A stretch of 41,952 nt of DNA. Source: a virus. The position numbers and the translations under genes were made by a program. The stretch covers positions 1-41,952 of IMG/VR virus record IMGVR_UViG_3300033388_003334; one strand, 5' to 3'. Of the stretch, positions 40,262 through 41,952 are shown in pieces. Every line of letters begins with the position of its first letter. Position 1 is the stretch's first letter. The notes under the pieces were generated by a model. The model ran no database searches. It had not been told where the DNA came from and saw only the letters and a program-made list of their open reading frames with translations.

Positions 40262-40854
40262 GCGATATTAAAATCAGATGGGATCAGGGCTTACAGCAAG
40301 GTGATTTCCTCTTTTCAGATAATGATCTTGAGATGGATGACGGGCTGGCTACTGCGGTATTAATTAGTCTATTTACAGATCAGTTAGTTAGTGATGAGGA
40401 TGAGATCCCTAACGCTAATATTAACCAAGCTTTTATCGATAAACGTGGCTGGTGGGGTGATCTGATTAACCCGGATGAAGTGGGTGATCAAATCGGATCT
40501 AAATTGTGGTTATTAGAACGCAGTAAAACAGATGAAGATTCACTAACAAACGCCGAAGAATACGCACTAACGGCACTTAATTGGTTTATCGATGATGGGA
40601 TTGCAAAAGATATTGTAGTAACGGCAGAAAGAAATCAAATGAACGGCATTGAAGTATTATCTTTATTAGTACAGATAATAAAAGTGGACGGAAATAAAGT
40701 TAATTTTACTTTCGATGATTTGTGGGGTGCGACAATCGGATCAGAGATCCCAGACCCTGTACCAACGGTAGGTTACTTTTCGATTAAAGCTAGTGCCGGT
40801 GAATTAATAACCGGCTCTGATGGTCAAATAATTTTAGGATTTACAGGTATATAA
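40258..40854 (+). CDS. Baseplate protein (Mu gp46/GP46 family)
   Basis: A 198-residue protein with a GTG start overlapping the upstream stop (GTGA). Seen: IRWDQGLQQGDFLFSDNDLEMDDGLATAVLISLFTD (family start), GWWGDLI, GSKLWLLERSKT, and YALTALNWFIDDGIAKDIVV, standard for GP46, which is the T4 gp25-like wedge component in Mu-type baseplates. The last 35 residues (PVPTVGYFSIKASAGELITG) are an extra beta-like extension. The gp47- and gp48-type genes expected next are replaced here by a fibre-like gene. Confidence 0.88.
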   Translation: MSDIKIRWDQGLQQGDFLFSDNDLEMDDGLATAVLISLFTDQLVSDEDEIPNANINQAFIDKRGWWGDLINPDEVGDQIGSKLWLLERSKTDEDSLTNAEEYALTALNWFIDDGIAKDIVVTAERNQMNGIEVLSLLVQIIKVDGNKVNFTFDDLWGATIGSEIPDPVPTVGYFSIKASAGELITGSDGQIILGFTGI

Positions 40855-40855
40855 T

Positions 40856-41952
40856 ATGGCTACACCGGAAAAACCATTAGCGGATTATACTGTGGCTATT
40901 ACATTAGTTGATACAGATATTTTAATCGGTAATGTAGTTGGGATCACTAAAACAATACCGATATCGGTTTTACGTACTCAGTTAAATAACAGTAATCAGA
41001 ATATCATTGGGGATATTAATGCTATTAATGCTTTTTTATCTGGGAATATTAATGCTATTAATGCTTTTTTGACTAATTTGACGGCAACCGGCCATCTCAA
41101 AGCTTCTACGCTGGAGGGTAATGGGGCGCTGATAACAAATCAAGTTTTTACTGGGCAGGGCGGGACAGAATCAACCGGATCTTTGACAATTCAGTGTAAT
41201 TCTGACGAGTCAACCCCGCTCGCAAAAGTCGTATTCTATAAAGGCCCCGTTTTTTTGGGTGAAATGGATGAGAACGGGCTCAGATTAGCAACAGGTATCC
41301 CATACTCACACGCTGATGATGCAATCCCCTTTGCGAAAAATACCGATCATGGTGGTTTTGAGATGATCCAATCTAAAACGATTGCCGATCTTATAACCTC
41401 GCGGCCGTGGCTACATTATGACGGTGTTGCGGCTGAAACAAAGGTTATCAATAATGCTGAATTAGATATTGATCCCAATAGCGCAACAATACAATTGATC
41501 TGCAAAACGTCTGCTATTGGGGATGGAGTTATTAGATTTTTTGATAAATTTAGCGGAGCTGATGGATATTCTGCTAGATTAGCCGCATCGGGCAGGTTGG
41601 ATTTTACAATAACACAAGGCGCTAGTAAGGTGGTGACGTCTGACGATCCCATAAATGATGATGAAGTGCATAATTTTATTTTCAGGCTAAACGGGTCAAC
41701 TGCAGTGATGTCGGTGGACGGTGTCCCGCAAATAGACACAGCCGCGATAACGGGCGCATCAATATCAAATGGTTTAGCTTTGGTATTAGGCTCGTCAAAT
41801 GGAAGTGGATTTTTAGAGCAAGATCAGTTTTTATTTCGGATTTGGAATCGGTATTTATCCGACGAAGAAGATGTGTCTTTTGGTTTAAATTCACTAAAAG
41901 CACTTGATTTTACTGATGAGGGCGGGAGTAATGTTCCTCAGAATGTGAGTAA
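40856..41952 (+). CDS. Putative tail fibre protein with concanavalin-like domain (partial)
   Basis: Open from the ATG at 40856 to the window edge, 365 codons. Order: an N-terminal segment (about residues 1-45), two 11-residue repeats GDINAINAFLS/GNINAINAFLT, an ATGHLKASTLEGNGALI segment typical of phage fibre shafts, and from about residue 200 a LamG/concanavalin-like region (VHNFIFRLNGSTAVMSVDGV and LFRIWNRYLSDEE). This layout suggests a host receptor or carbohydrate-binding fibre. The C-terminus is missing. Confidence 0.7.
   Translation, partial: MATPEKPLADYTVAITLVDTDILIGNVVGITKTIPISVLRTQLNNSNQNIIGDINAINAFLSGNINAINAFLTNLTATGHLKASTLEGNGALITNQVFTGQGGTESTGSLTIQCNSDESTPLAKVVFYKGPVFLGEMDENGLRLATGIPYSHADDAIPFAKNTDHGGFEMIQSKTIADLITSRPWLHYDGVAAETKVINNAELDIDPNSATIQLICKTSAIGDGVIRFFDKFSGADGYSARLAASGRLDFTITQGASKVVTSDDPINDDEVHNFIFRLNGSTAVMSVDGVPQIDTAAITGASISNGLALVLGSSNGSGFLEQDQFLFRIWNRYLSDEEDVSFGLNSLKALDFTDEGGSNVPQNVS
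41009..41074 (+). repeat. 33-base tandem repeat in the fibre gene
   Basis: Two copies, 41009-41041 and 41042-41074, almost identical through AATATTAATGCTATTAATGC. They encode the 11-residue repeat G(D/N)INAINAFL(S/T). Likely a shaft or coiled-coil unit that can expand or shrink. Confidence 0.85.

Overview
The window is a segment of a tailed bacteriophage genome with a contractile tail (myovirus type). It falls into two divergent halves around an AT-rich intergenic region at about 19,456-19,786. Genes left of it are on the minus strand (replication, DNA modification, small early proteins). Genes right of it are on the plus strand (packaging, head, tail). I see no integrase, transposase, repressor, tRNA or rRNA gene, or CRISPR array. 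Gene spacing is very tight, with many ATGA, TAATG and GTGA overlaps and SD-type ribosome binding sites. The Mu-like tail proteins and the HK97-like portal, protease and capsid suggest a phage of a Gram-negative, probably proteobacterial host, but the host cannot be read from the sequence.

Left half (1-19,455, leftward): a clamp loader ATPase cut by the window edge, a PD-(D/E)XK nuclease, a family A DNA polymerase with an N-terminal uracil-DNA-glycosylase-like domain, and a sliding clamp. Next comes a 7-deazaguanine cassette: DpdA-like transglycosylase, FolE, QueC, an unknown lysine-rich protein, QueE and QueD. Then follow a DnaB-type helicase with a Cys-rich insert, a putative winged-helix initiator with repeats inside its gene, a TOPRIM primase, a sigma-like factor, a SNF2-family ATPase, membrane and zinc-binding proteins, and a run of tiny genes. 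A PP-loop ATPase of the PAPS-reductase type is the gene nearest the divergent centre. FolE, QueD, QueE and QueC together suffice to make preQ0 from GTP, and DpdA would insert it into DNA in place of guanine. The simplest prediction is a virion genome carrying preQ0-type deazaguanine that resists host restriction.

Right half (19,787 to end, rightward): small and large terminase, four small genes of which three are possible virion proteins, a likely broken zinc-knuckle gene, a tiny membrane protein, portal, a small cassette-like gene, Mu gpF-like head protein, a DUF5675-like protein, prohead protease, major capsid, two head or neck proteins, connector genes, then a Mu-like tail: DUF2635 protein, sheath, tube, tail assembly chaperone with a -1 frameshift site, tape measure, DNA circulation/hub proteins, gp45-like spike, gp46-like protein and the start of a tail fibre gene that runs off the end.

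Besides the DNA modification cassette, the points most worth a second look are: a candidate replication origin inside the initiator gene; short intergenic motifs that may be recognised by the phage sigma-like factor; an in-frame TGA replacing the first Cys of a small CxxC protein; a U UUU UUA slippery site in the tail chaperone gene; and a polymerase-UDG fusion whose glycosylase motif looks lost while its Fe-S cysteines are kept.
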